A stretch of DNA of 64,000 nt from positions 1-64,000 of the forward strand of contig NZ_QWGR01000013.1 in NCBI RefSeq assembly GCF_003576475.1, in the 5' to 3' direction. Under the pieces are notes generated by a model. That model was not told the DNA's origin, searched no databases, and saw only the letters and a list, made by a program, of their open reading frames with translations. This DNA is from Maribellus luteus (GTDB taxonomy: Bacteria; Bacteroidota; Bacteroidia; Bacteroidales; Prolixibacteraceae). The position numbers were made by a program, and so were the translations under genes. The stretch's first letter is position 1; each line of letters opens with the position of its first letter. Below, one piece after another: positions 1 to 7,641 of this stretch.

Positions 1-79
1 AATGAAAGATAACTGCTTACTCTCCGGGATTATGCTAAATTTGTTAACAAAACCTGGTGAGTTGTGCAACAGGCACAAA

Positions 80-262
80 ATGTAAATTTAATGCGGGTTT
101 CAGCCGGTAATTCAACAGCAGTTCTTCGTTGCAACACCGCCAATTCGTCTTTGACGATTGACGAAAAATTTGAAATAATGAATAAACGAATTGGCTCCGT
201 GCGAGCTTGAAAGTTCATCACTTAAAATCCCGCACTCCACTTACATAAACCGTTATAGGGCA
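80..262 (+). repeat. Hairpin-rich element, possible attC-like site upstream of the first small gene
   Basis: This non-coding stretch folds on itself. A perfect 10-bp stem is formed by 139-148 (GCCAATTCGT) and 186-195 (ACGAATTGGC), and a shorter GCGGG/CCCGC pair lies outside it. It ends with CCGTTATAGGGC just before the first gene. The inverted form CCTATAAC appears at the other end of that gene near 950, so the gene is bracketed by inverted core-like heptamers as in integron cassettes. No coding sequence is convincing in 1-279. Confidence 0.35.
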
Positions 263-279
263 TTTTGAGAGAAAAAATC

Positions 280-954
280 ATGCAGACAAGAAAACATACA
301 GCTTGGAAGAAAAATCGAAAATTCGGAGACGTAATGGGTGGACGAAAAAGACTCAAACTTGCTGATAATGTGTTTAACAGACAGCATAATTTGACCGCTC
401 CAACTGACGATGAAGAAAAACCAATTTTTATAGTTGACAATCCTTCGCGTGACTTTTACTTTCCTGTGACAGTAGACGAGGTTAAAAAAGTTCTGGAACA
501 ACTTCCCAAAGAGCACATAGACCATTTGACACATATTTGGTTTCAAAAAATTAAAAAATCAGATTATCTGAACGGGAAGACATTTCAAGGTTTATTTATT
601 TGCGGTAGCGGAGTTTATTTAATTGTTCTTCATCCATTTCCGACAGATAACAAAATGAGATTTGGAAAAACAAAACCACTAAAGAAAATTCTAAATTTCT
701 ATAAAAACTATACCGTAGAATTACACGAAGATAACGACAGCTGGTTTTTACAATGGACTGAAGAAACAATAAAAAAGTATTACATGAACAACCTACTACT
801 TCACGAAATTGGGCATTCAATTGACAGTTTCTACAAAAGATATTGGAGCAAGGCGACAGAACAGAAAAAAGAAAATTGGGCAGATAATTATGTTGCCGTT
901 TGGGCAGACCAAATACGAGAAATTTATGAACCGAATGAAAAAAACGTCCTATAA
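280..954 (+). CDS. Hypothetical protein with HEIGH zinc-peptidase-like motif
   Basis: The protein has 224 residues from the ATG at 280; an upstream in-frame TTG at 265 is possible but less likely. No signal peptide or membrane segment is visible. A HEIGH motif at residues 175-179, followed by Asp182 and by an ENWAD motif around 198-202, resembles the HExxH metal site of gluzincin/metzincin-like peptidases, which suggests a zinc hydrolase fold; catalytic activity is only inferred. The N-terminus is basic and the codon use is AT-rich, unlike the housekeeping genes further right. It is the first member of the row of small plus-strand genes separated by attC-like elements, so it may be a cassette gene. 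I do not recognise a named family. Confidence 0.65.
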   Translation: MQTRKHTAWKKNRKFGDVMGGRKRLKLADNVFNRQHNLTAPTDDEEKPIFIVDNPSRDFYFPVTVDEVKKVLEQLPKEHIDHLTHIWFQKIKKSDYLNGKTFQGLFICGSGVYLIVLHPFPTDNKMRFGKTKPLKKILNFYKNYTVELHEDNDSWFLQWTEETIKKYYMNNLLLHEIGHSIDSFYKRYWSKATEQKKENWADNYVAVWADQIREIYEPNEKNVL

Positions 955-1108
955 CAAAGAACTATTTCAGGGCGGGGTTTGGTGGTACGCCAACTGCGTT
1001 CCGAGTACTCGGGATCGTTTCGCAGTTCCGTGTCCTTCGGACAGGAACACTCTCCGATCCCGATAGCTATCGGGACGCCCCGACAACTTGCAAGTGACCA
1101 TTATGCTT
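950..1108 (+). repeat. attC-like hairpin element 1
   Basis: This long imperfect palindrome starts at CCTATAAC, overlapping the end of the preceding gene, and ends at CCATTATGC. The centre carries TGTCC-TTCG-GACA, a stem with a TTCG loop, nested inside complementary GTTCC/GGAAC and GATC arms. The block GGTACGCCAACTGCG and the block GATCGTTTCGCAGTTCCGTG recur in the element at 2042, and CGTGTCCTTCGGACAGGA recurs in the element at 2470. Repetition after successive small same-strand genes is the layout of an integron-like cassette row. The cores are degenerate relative to the classical GTTRRRY consensus. Confidence 0.5.
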
Positions 1109-1119
1109 AAATTTAAACG

Positions 1120-1791
1120 ATGAAAAAGCTACTGACAATTATACTAGTCTTTTTGACAATTAACTCCATTGCACAAGTCGCTACTATTAATGACAAGGAT
1201 GGATTTACAAATGTTAGAGAAAAACCTAGCATTGATTCAAAAGTGATTTATAAACTAAATAACAATAAAGTATTTTGGTATGACTATAGTGAGAAAAACG
1301 ATACATCTGATTGGGCTGTAGTATATATTCCCAAAAACGATTTATCATTAGGTTGCACTGACTTTAAATTTTTAGTTGGATTTATTCATAAATCAAGACT
1401 TGCCCCTCTTGACAAAATGGAAGAATATAAAAAATCAGATTTCAAATTCTCTTACACTCTTAAAGATTTCAATCCAGACAATCGAATTATAGATTGGATA
1501 AATAATCGTTCTGTAAGTTCTATTGATGGTCAATCTGTTTGGGGAACAGATGGAGAATTGCCAAAAACTGAAATTGAGAAAATCTCTATAAAAATTGACG
1601 GTGAAGAAATAAATATCAATAAGGCTTTTTATTCGAATTTGTTTGAATGTGACAATGAGTTTAGAGTATATAAAAAAGAAGACACTTTTTTTGTTTATCA
1701 AGACAATAGTGATGGCGCAGGTTATTATCAGATTGTTTGGGTCTTAAACAAAACCGGTCTTATACAACGATTGCTAGGTACGATTTACTAA
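1120..1791 (+). CDS. Secreted SH3b-domain protein
   Basis: The protein has 223 residues with a Sec signal peptide at about 1-18 (MKKLLTIILVFLTINSIAQ). Residues about 20-95 match a bacterial SH3 (SH3b) domain: the segment DGFTNVREKPSIDSKVI is the characteristic 'LNVRSGPSTSSKVI'-like signature and is followed by a W..V beta strand pattern. The remaining 130 residues are not recognised. SH3b domains usually bind cell-wall or other polymeric ligands, so a periplasmic or surface role is inferred. The gene lies immediately after attC-like element 1, shares a cassette-sized interval with the next small membrane protein, and is AT-rich. Confidence 0.7.
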   Translation: MKKLLTIILVFLTINSIAQVATINDKDGFTNVREKPSIDSKVIYKLNNNKVFWYDYSEKNDTSDWAVVYIPKNDLSLGCTDFKFLVGFIHKSRLAPLDKMEEYKKSDFKFSYTLKDFNPDNRIIDWINNRSVSSIDGQSVWGTDGELPKTEIEKISIKIDGEEININKAFYSNLFECDNEFRVYKKEDTFFVYQDNSDGAGYYQIVWVLNKTGLIQRLLGTIY

Positions 1792-1819
1792 AAAAGCAAT
1801 CAGTAACTGACAAACTGTA

Positions 1820-2035
1820 ATGAGAACTAAACTTGATAAAAAAGGAATTAAGCTTACAATCATACTTTTAAGTATTGTTGGAGTAATTGTTATTTTGTAT
1901 TTCTGGGCACAGTATGGTAAATCTAATTTTCCCAAAAGTGTTATCATTTTTATTGCAGGATTCCTTGGAGTATTAGCTGTAAGAATACCATTAAAACTAT
2001 TATTTGAGTTAATAATAAAATTGATAAAAAAATAA
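1820..2035 (+). CDS. Small two-helix membrane protein, copy 1
   Basis: The protein has 71 residues with two hydrophobic helices at about 12-29 and 38-58, a basic N-terminus and a KLIKK C-terminus. It is a clear paralogue of the protein encoded at 2251-2466: same length, same Gly-Ile-x-Leu start of helix 1, the same ILGV/FLGV motif in helix 2 and the same IKK ending. The pair is separated by an attC-like element, so the two copies look like sister cassettes. Start at 1820 follows the SH3b gene by 28 bp. No function is known; a membrane-inserted accessory peptide is all that can be said. Confidence 0.6.
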   Translation: MRTKLDKKGIKLTIILLSIVGVIVILYFWAQYGKSNFPKSVIIFIAGFLGVLAVRIPLKLLFELIIKLIKK

Positions 2036-2041
2036 AAATCT

Positions 2042-2195
2042 AAGCATAACACAGCACATATCACAGGGTGGGGTTCGATGGTACGCCAACTGCGTCCCAA
2101 TGCTTCGGGATCGTTTCGCAGTTCCGTGTCCTTCTGCTGGCGCCGATTTGTAAGCACCGAGGGCAACTCAGGCAAACAAAAACAATATGCAAAAT
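2042..2195 (+). repeat. attC-like hairpin element 2
   Basis: The element begins with AGCATAACAC, whose complement matches the end of element 1 (CATTATGCTT), so the interval 1100-2050 is bracketed by inverted cores. It contains GGTACGCCAACTGCG and GGATCGTTTCGCAGTTCCGTGTCCTTC, both almost identical to element 1. The right end, near AATATGCAAA, is poorly defined. Confidence 0.45.
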
Positions 2196-2250
2196 ACACC
2201 GACAAATCAGAGTTTAACTTTTTGACAGAACCGAACTGATTAAATACAAA

Positions 2251-2466
2251 ATGAAATCCAAATTCAGAAATACAGGAATTACTCTTTCAATTGCTTTCAT
2301 ATGCTTGCTTGCAATAATGTTGGTATTTGTAATGTGGACAAGATCTGGGTTTGCCTTTTTTTTAGTAAAAGTAGCACTCTTGGTTATTGGTATTTTAGGA
2401 GTATTTATTGTTTGGGCAGCAGTGAAACATATCATCAAAATGATTAAATGGATTATAAAAAAATAA
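2251..2466 (+). CDS. Small two-helix membrane protein, copy 2
   Basis: The protein has 71 residues and two predicted transmembrane helices (about 10-29 and 35-57), ending IIKK. It aligns end to end with the 71-residue protein at 1820-2035, sharing the (K)xGIxLxI start, a W.(R/Q)(Y/S)G turn between helices and IxGxLGV in helix 2. It sits between attC-like elements 2 and 3, which is why I treat it as a separate cassette rather than a local tandem duplication. Its function is unknown. No conserved polar residues that would suggest a channel or enzyme are visible. Confidence 0.55.
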   Translation: MKSKFRNTGITLSIAFICLLAIMLVFVMWTRSGFAFFLVKVALLVIGILGVFIVWAAVKHIIKMIKWIIKK

Positions 2467-2469
2467 AAA

Positions 2470-2622
2470 ATCGAACGCATAAATTGGAAATTGCATTGCT
2501 GGGTTCGTGCGATGTCGTAGGCTGGATTCTCGTTTTGCAATTTCGTGTCCTTCGGACAGGAGCGCTCTCCGAAATCTGCAACGACAATTTGCAAATGACC
2601 GTTTGCAACAAGCAAAATAAAG
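2470..2622 (+). repeat. attC-like hairpin element 3
   Basis: The sequence runs from CGCATAAATTGG to GACCGTTTGCAACA. The stretch ATTCTCGTTTTGCAATTTCG pairs imperfectly with CGAAATCTGCAACGACAAT, with TGTCC-TTCG-GACA at the tip as in element 1. It directly follows the second small membrane protein and precedes a lipoprotein gene. Confidence 0.45.
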
Positions 2623-2656
2623 CTATAGCTTTTTCAGAAGATATAAATTAAAGACT

Positions 2657-3343
2657 ATGAAAATAACAAATGAAAAAACTTTACTAGCAGTTATTTATAG
2701 CTGTATTATATTTGTAGGTTGTGTAAAGGAGGATAACAATATAAAACCTACTATTATGTTCTTGCAACCTCAAAATAATTCTGAAATTTTAGAGGATTCA
2801 GTGTTAAGAATTATTGTTGTTCCTAATGATGAAGATGGTAGTATTTCTGAAATCGAATTATTTCTTGATGAAAAATTGTTGAAATGTTTAACAGTTACTC
2901 CATATCAATTTGATTGGGACCCTGACATTCAAGATATTGGATTACATGTTTTGAAAGCAGTTGCATATGATGATAAGAATGCGAAAGGGGAATCAGAACT
3001 TCAAATTAATATTGGAGATTATAGAGAATTCATTACTGGCGACTATAACGGAATACAAGTTAATACAATTATGGGATTAAGCCCTATATATGGTTCTTAT
3101 CACGACACTTCAACTGTAACGGTCACTATTTCTATGTCACAAATTGATTCTATTGTAGATCTTGATTTTACTCCTGATTATCCATACGAGAATATTCCAT
3201 TTAAATATACCATGGGTAGTTTGTTTTCTATTGAAATGTATCATTCTCCATATTTAAAAATTATAAACGACAGCCTATATTATAAGCATCGGCCAGGATT
3301 AGGTCCTAGTTGGACTGAAGTTTTTGCCAAAAAGATAGAATGA
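2657..3343 (+). CDS. Lipoprotein with Ig-like domain
   Basis: The protein has 228 residues. The N-terminus is a lipoprotein signal with Cys22 in a FVGC lipobox, so the protein should be anchored in the outer or inner membrane. Residues about 30-120 form a bacterial Ig-like (PKD/Big-type) domain: the pattern PTIxFLxPxNNSxI, then VVPNDEDGSISEIELFLD and GLHVLKAVAYDDxNAKGESE, is typical of such adhesion or carbohydrate-associated modules. The C-terminal half is not recognised. It is the last gene of the AT-rich cassette-like row; 390 bp of non-coding DNA follow. Confidence 0.65.
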   Translation: MKITNEKTLLAVIYSCIIFVGCVKEDNNIKPTIMFLQPQNNSEILEDSVLRIIVVPNDEDGSISEIELFLDEKLLKCLTVTPYQFDWDPDIQDIGLHVLKAVAYDDKNAKGESELQINIGDYREFITGDYNGIQVNTIMGLSPIYGSYHDTSTVTVTISMSQIDSIVDLDFTPDYPYENIPFKYTMGSLFSIEMYHSPYLKIINDSLYYKHRPGLGPSWTEVFAKKIE

Positions 3344-3736
3344 TTTTACACCCCCAGTTGTCGAAAAGCAGAATTTTGAAAACAATGATTACAGATTTAT
3401 AAAAGAAATAATGCCAGTTGCCAACATTTTGCATAAGTAATGGCAGGCAGTGTGGTTAATATCAAAGGTTTCTAATCCGCTCTATCTACGTAACGATTTG
3501 GCAGGAAAGTGCTGCGCAATCAGCCACTCCACATCTATTTCCCGTCATGCCCCATTGCACCCAACAGCGTCTGTTATCTCCCAAAAGATCATAATTCTTT
3601 CTGCGGATATTCCACAAGACTGATTTTATCTTATTGCTACACCAGCACAGCAAGTTAGCATTCCGGAAAGCGTAACTATTGGATGCGATTGGCGAAAATT
3701 TTAAATAACTTTACGGGTAATTAGAAAATCGGTACA
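3344..3736. other. Intergenic stretch without a recognisable gene
   Basis: No open frame with credible codon use, no clear terminator and no tRNA are seen. Short complementary segments TGCCAGTTGCC and GTAATGGCAGGC lie around 3410-3450 and could be a remnant of another hairpin element. Confidence 0.4.
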
Positions 3737-3976
3737 ATGAAAAAGATACTGTTAATTTGGTTGGTTTTCTTTTTCGGATTGTCCAATCAATTATTTGCAA
3801 AAGCCGGGATGGCAAATGACGAAACTGAATTTGCTTTGGCCCTGGCTGGTTTTCTTCTCTTAGTGGCAGGATTTTTTGAAGGAATCGGCTATCTGAAAAA
3901 AAATGGCAAGGGCCTTTTTATCAGGTTTCGGACATTTCTCAAAAATAAGCTGTTAATGCTAAGGAACTCTCATTGA
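3737..3976 (+). CDS. Small membrane protein with signal peptide
   Basis: The protein has 79 residues. A cleavable signal peptide is likely (1-21, ending LFAKA), followed by a second hydrophobic helix at about 32-53 and a very basic tail (KKNGKGLFIRFRTFLKNK). After cleavage the mature protein would be a single-span inner-membrane peptide with its positive tail in the cytoplasm. There is no recognised family. It stands alone between two non-coding stretches, and no terminator is evident. Confidence 0.5.
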   Translation: MKKILLIWLVFFFGLSNQLFAKAGMANDETEFALALAGFLLLVAGFFEGIGYLKKNGKGLFIRFRTFLKNKLLMLRNSH

Positions 3977-4020
3977 ACCCCTGCCGCACGGAAATCACAT
4001 AATTGGAATCAAATAAAAAA

Positions 4021-4176
4021 AGAGGGTGTCCCAAAAGCTGTTAAAATCAGGTTCTCGCAAAGACACAAAAGAAGCGCAAAGCTCGCAAAGTGCACATCAT
4101 CAGTTTCTGTTTTTGCGCTCTCTGGGTAAAACTTGGCGGACTTTACGTGAAATATACTTTTGGGACATCCTTTCTC
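4021..4176. repeat. Inverted-repeat element (MITE-like or remnant insertion ends)
   Basis: AGAGGGTGTCCCAAAAG at 4021-4037 is inverted as CTTTTGGGACATCC around 4158-4171, giving an approximately 155-bp unit with nearly perfect terminal inverted repeats and a filler (CGCAAAGACACAAAAG, GCGCAAAGCTCGCAAAG) of a type common between genes in this phylum. No transposase is encoded. The ends resemble the hairpin at 18961-19028. Confidence 0.45.
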
Positions 4177-4193
4177 TTCGGGCTTCGGGCTTC

Positions 4194-6344
4194 TTACTTA
4201 ACAATATCCATTTCGTTTAGCAAATAGCCAGCGCCGGCAAACTTATCGACAATAAACAAAACGTAACGAATATCGAGCGAAATGTTGCGGCACACCTTCG
4301 GGTCGTACATAATATCGCTCATGGTTCCTTCCCAGCAACGGTCGAAGTTCACGCCAATCAGTTCGCCGTTGGCATTTACCACCGGGCTGCCCGAGTTTCC
4401 GCCCGTTGTGTGGTTGGAAGCGGTAAAACATACCGGAACCGTTCCGTCAACTCCGTAAGCGCCAAAATCTTTGTTTTCGTACAATTCTCTCAGGCGGTCC
4501 GGCACATCGTAATCGTAAATCTCCGGGTTATCTTTTTCCATAATACCGGTTAAGGTGGTGTAATACTTGTATTCCACCCCATCCACAGGCTCGTAACCTT
4601 CCACTTTTCCGTATGCAACGCGTAACGTGAGGTTCGCATCCGGGTAAAATGCTTTCCCTACGTTCTTCTCCATTAAACCGGCCATGTAAATTTTCATGGC
4701 TGCATCAATGGCTGCACTGGCTTCTCTTACTTTTGGGCTAACCGTGGTTTCGTTGATGTAATCGATTTGCTTGTACAGATTCACAAGCGGGTCTTTACGA
4801 AGTTTCAGCAATTGTTTGTCGGAACCATCCCGCAGCAACTTTTCCAGTTTTTCGCGGTTGGACAAAACCGATTTACGGTACACTTTTTCGACCAGTTCAC
4901 GGCCACCGTATTTCTGCACCATTTCCTTTAGTTCAGCCGGAACAAACTCATCCGACAAGCCCGCTGCCAGCAGGGGCATCAGTTCGGCAAAAAGCTTTTC
5001 GTCGGTCGGCTGGTTGAAGTTTTTGTAGAAACCTTCCAAACCGGCCACCGCAGCTGCACGCCTTACTTTTGCCACTTCATCCTGCTTCCCTTCAATAAAA
5101 TTAATGATTGAACTTACCGCCTGTGCATGCCGGAAAACCTCCACTCCGCGCAGCACAACCTCCGAATAGTAATCACTTGCTTTTACATATTTTGCATACA
5201 CTTCGTACTGCTTTTCAAACTCGTCGAAAACAGGTTTATAGGTACTTTCCCAGGTTCCGTTTTGTTCGGCCCAGGCTTTAAACTCCTGTTCGTAAGCCAG
5301 TTTTTTATTCACTGCATCCAAACGTTCAAGGCCTTTTATCTCGCCCTGCCACTTTTTCCAGGCATTGCTTATGCTCTGGTACTTGGCAGCATACTGAATG
5401 CGTATGGCCGGATCAGATTCCATGTCGGCACCGATGATCTCCAGTTTTTTATCGCGCAGCATAATGCGATCGGGATCCCGCTGATTCATGGTAATATCCA
5501 CCGCCTGGTGTGCCCAGTATTCGGTGGTTGTTCCGGGGTTACCAAATACCATGGTAAAATCGCCCTGCTGAACACCTTTCATCGAAACCGGGAAGAATTT
5601 TTTAGGTTGGTACGGAACATTGTCGGGCGAATAATCTGCCGGTTCGTTGTCTTTGTTGGCATACACCCTGAACAGCGAAAAGTCGCCGGTATGGCGGGGC
5701 CACATCCAGTTGTCGGTATCGCCTCCAAATTTTCCGATGGCCGACGGCGGAGCGCCTACCAAACGTACATCGCGGAAAACTTTGTACACATACAAAAAGT
5801 ACTGGTTGCCATAAAAAAGCGGTTTTACCGATGCGGAGAATTTTCCTTCCTGCCCGGCATTTTTCACAATAGTTTGCGTGTTGGAACGGATCTTATCACG
5901 AAGAGCGGTTTCATCGAGGCCTTCGGTTCCTTCCATCACCTTGTCGCTTACGTCTTCCATGTATTCGAGAAAGCTGACAGTGAGTCGTTGGTTTGGGAGT
6001 TCCTCGCTCTTATTCATGGCCCAGAAACCGTTGGTAAGGTAATCGTGCTCAACCGAACTGTGCGCCTGAATGGCACCATACCCGCAGTGATGATTGGTAA
6101 TTAACAGGCCTTCGTCGGAAATAAGTTCACCGGTGCAACCCCCGCCAAAAATAACCACGGCGTCTTTCATGCTTGCATGGTTCACATCGTAGATATCCTG
6201 CGCAGTGAGTTTAAAACCCATTTCCTGCATTTCCGCCAGGTTGTACTTTTCCAATAAAATGGGAATCCACATTCCCTCTTTGGCCGAAACCTGAAAGGCC
6301 AAAAGAAATACCAGCAATACTGCCGTCCAGTTTTTACACAACAT
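4194..6344 (-). CDS. S46 family dipeptidyl-peptidase, DPP11 type
   Basis: The 716-residue serine exopeptidase has a signal peptide (1-21) and should be periplasmic, removing dipeptides from the N-termini of imported peptides. The chymotrypsin-like S46 fold is shown by TNHHCGY at 84-89 (catalytic His region) and GGNSGSPV with nucleophile Ser651. The residue 18 positions after the serine, in VNFDR, is Arg669. In Porphyromonas gingivalis the equivalent Arg673 sets DPP11 preference for Asp/Glu at P1, whereas DPP7 has Gly, so acidic specificity is expected. Length is normal for the family (700-720). A -7 promoter element lies 75 bp upstream. Peptide use as carbon and nitrogen source is the inferred role. 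Confidence 0.92.
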   Translation of the reverse strand: MLCKNWTAVLLVFLLAFQVSAKEGMWIPILLEKYNLAEMQEMGFKLTAQDIYDVNHASMKDAVVIFGGGCTGELISDEGLLITNHHCGYGAIQAHSSVEHDYLTNGFWAMNKSEELPNQRLTVSFLEYMEDVSDKVMEGTEGLDETALRDKIRSNTQTIVKNAGQEGKFSASVKPLFYGNQYFLYVYKVFRDVRLVGAPPSAIGKFGGDTDNWMWPRHTGDFSLFRVYANKDNEPADYSPDNVPYQPKKFFPVSMKGVQQGDFTMVFGNPGTTTEYWAHQAVDITMNQRDPDRIMLRDKKLEIIGADMESDPAIRIQYAAKYQSISNAWKKWQGEIKGLERLDAVNKKLAYEQEFKAWAEQNGTWESTYKPVFDEFEKQYEVYAKYVKASDYYSEVVLRGVEVFRHAQAVSSIINFIEGKQDEVAKVRRAAAVAGLEGFYKNFNQPTDEKLFAELMPLLAAGLSDEFVPAELKEMVQKYGGRELVEKVYRKSVLSNREKLEKLLRDGSDKQLLKLRKDPLVNLYKQIDYINETTVSPKVREASAAIDAAMKIYMAGLMEKNVGKAFYPDANLTLRVAYGKVEGYEPVDGVEYKYYTTLTGIMEKDNPEIYDYDVPDRLRELYENKDFGAYGVDGTVPVCFTASNHTTGGNSGSPVVNANGELIGVNFDRCWEGTMSDIMYDPKVCRNISLDIRYVLFIVDKFAGAGYLLNEMDIVK

Positions 6345-6418
6345 AAGAAGTATTTGTAATTAATTCGTAAATGGAGTAAAAATCACGCTCTTAAAAAATG
6401 ATTTTCAACAACCCCGGA

Positions 6419-6426
6419 CAAAGATA
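6419..6426 (-). promoter_or_regulatory. Promoter -7 element for the DPP11 gene
   Basis: On the minus strand the sequence TATCTTTG fits the Bacteroidota TAnnTTTG consensus and lies about 75 bp upstream of the peptidase start, implying a leader of roughly 65-70 nt. Confidence 0.45.
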
Positions 6427-6580
6427 TAAATTAGTGGTACTTAGCCATGGAATTTCGGGCGGGCTTGCGCCTTTCAGTGGCTGCTTTCAATCAAAAATCA
6501 TGATTCCGGGGAGTCACCAACAGAAATGAAAGTTAAGATCAATACTCGTATCCGGGATTTGTTTTTATTTTTTAATGCAG

Positions 6581-6664
6581 AATATCCAATGTTGAATTCC
6601 CAATATCCAATTTCCCGGACTTTGTTGGATATTTTACATTCAAAATTGAGAATTGGATATTTTT
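6581..6664. repeat. AATATCCAAT inverted-repeat element
   Basis: AATATCCAAT occurs at 6581 and 6602 and its complement (TTGGATATT, ATTGGATATT) at about 6625 and 6652, forming alternative hairpins. This is an intergenic repeat of unknown role; the surrounding 6345-6680 contains no credible gene. Confidence 0.5.
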
Positions 6665-6682
6665 TAAAATTAACTCTCAAAC

Positions 6683-6712
6683 AAAAAAAGCGGAAGTATA
6701 CACCCCCGCTCA
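6683..6712 (-). terminator. Terminator of the 38-residue microprotein gene
   Basis: Read on the minus strand, AGCGG and CCGCT pair across a short loop and are followed by seven T residues. It lies 45 bp after the stop of the small Lys-rich gene. Confidence 0.55.
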
Positions 6713-6757
6713 AAAAAAACTAACGTTAAATATAAAATCTCAAAAACGTCAAGAAGC

Positions 6758-6874
6758 CTATCTTTTGTTCTTTCTCACTTTTACTTTTTCTTCCTGCTTC
6801 TTTTCTTTCTTCTCTTGTCGCTTTTCCTTGATACTCTTTTGGGCTTCTTTCTGCCCGTCTCTTTTCTTTGCCAT
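6758..6874 (-). CDS. Lys/Glu-rich 38-residue microprotein
   Basis: A 38-residue ORF starts with ATG at 6874 and stops with TAG at 6758. The peptide begins MAKKRDGQKEAQKSIKEKR and continues as an almost uninterrupted Lys/Arg/Glu/Gln helix ending KVRKNKR. It has no Cys, no aromatic residues and no membrane segment, so a soluble, highly charged, helical nucleic-acid- or ribosome-associated peptide is plausible. Similar short Lys-rich peptides with a 'KEKRxxKK' core are common in Bacteroidota, which together with the terminator just downstream supports a real gene. Function is unknown. Confidence 0.6.
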   Translation of the reverse strand: MAKKRDGQKEAQKSIKEKRQEKKEKKQEEKVKVRKNKR

Positions 6875-6986
6875 AGCATTTAATTTTAGATTACTACTAA
6901 CATTGAATTTTATACTGTATTATAAAGCACTGACTGACAACAGCCAGCAACTCGTTCAAACAACTTCTCCCCGGCATTTGCACCGC

Positions 6987-7050
6987 GGAAAAAAAACTAA
7001 AAAGCAAGAAGGATTAGTTGACAGTAAACTGCCAACTAACCTTCCTGCCA
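6987..7050 (-). terminator. Terminator of the GreA-like gene pair
   Basis: On the minus strand a long stem (GGCAGGAAGGTTAGTTG pairing with CAACTAATCCTTCTTGC) is followed by a T-rich tract (TTTTTAGTTTTTTTT). It lies 84 bp after the stop of the gene at 7134. Confidence 0.65.
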
Positions 7051-7133
7051 AATGCAGTTACCTGCATTGAACTAAAAAAACGGAATGAATTAAAAAATCG
7101 CTAAACGAAGTTTCTCTAGGATAAGAAACCGGT

Positions 7134-7559
7134 TTATATATTAAAATCACCAACAGCTTCTGGCTGATAATGAATACTTAATACTTTTATGCGATGCTCT
7201 TTCCCCCATGCCTGGTAGGTAATTACATCGTTGCTCTTACGAAGAAAGATGGCCGAGCCCAGGTTTGAAAACACCGAGATTTTATTTTCTCTTACATTTT
7301 CAAATTCGGGATAAACCAACTCTAGTTTAAAAGTAAAATTATCGTCGTCGGTTTTTATTTCAATCACCGACCCCATGGTAATAATATCAGGCGGAATTTC
7401 GTCAACCTGTACCTTTTGTGCAGCCAATACCCTTTTTTTAAGCTGTTTCAGATTTACAATCTGATCGGCGTACTCCTTCTCTGCAGTTACAATGCACCGC
7501 ATAATTCTCTCAAAATCCAAAACCGAGATGATCTCATTCTCCTGTGTCATTGACGTCAT
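7134..7559 (-). CDS. GreA/GreB-family (Rnk-like) elongation-factor C-domain protein, copy B
   Basis: The 141-residue cytosolic protein has a short helical N-terminus (about 15-50) and a C-terminal FKBP-like domain of GreA/GreB at about 60-135. The diagnostic pattern is GSVIEIKTDDDNFTFKLELVYP, then ISVFSNLGSAIF and a final (F/Y)QPEAVGDF. The coiled coil is much shorter than in genuine GreA and lacks an obvious acidic tip, so transcript-cleavage activity is doubtful; the Rnk-type regulators bind RNA polymerase without cleavage. It is paralogous to the gene 82 bp upstream at 7642. A strong terminator follows. The pair may act as alternative secondary-channel factors under the control of the neighbouring MarR-like regulator (inference). 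Confidence 0.8.
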   Translation of the reverse strand: MTSMTQENEIISVLDFERIMRCIVTAEKEYADQIVNLKQLKKRVLAAQKVQVDEIPPDIITMGSVIEIKTDDDNFTFKLELVYPEFENVRENKISVFSNLGSAIFLRKSNDVITYQAWGKEHRIKVLSIHYQPEAVGDFNI

Positions 7560-7641
7560 GGTTTAAATTATGTAATCCGGAAGCAGGTATTTCAAATTAT
7601 AATTCGTACAGCACTTTTCGGCTCCTGTTATTTTCTGAAGT

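Noticed and set aside
5127-6104. 325-codon open frame opposite the DPP11 gene
   Set aside because: It is the antisense shadow of a strongly conserved S46 peptidase; the peptide has no family features and a Cys/His/Phe-rich composition typical of antisense frames.
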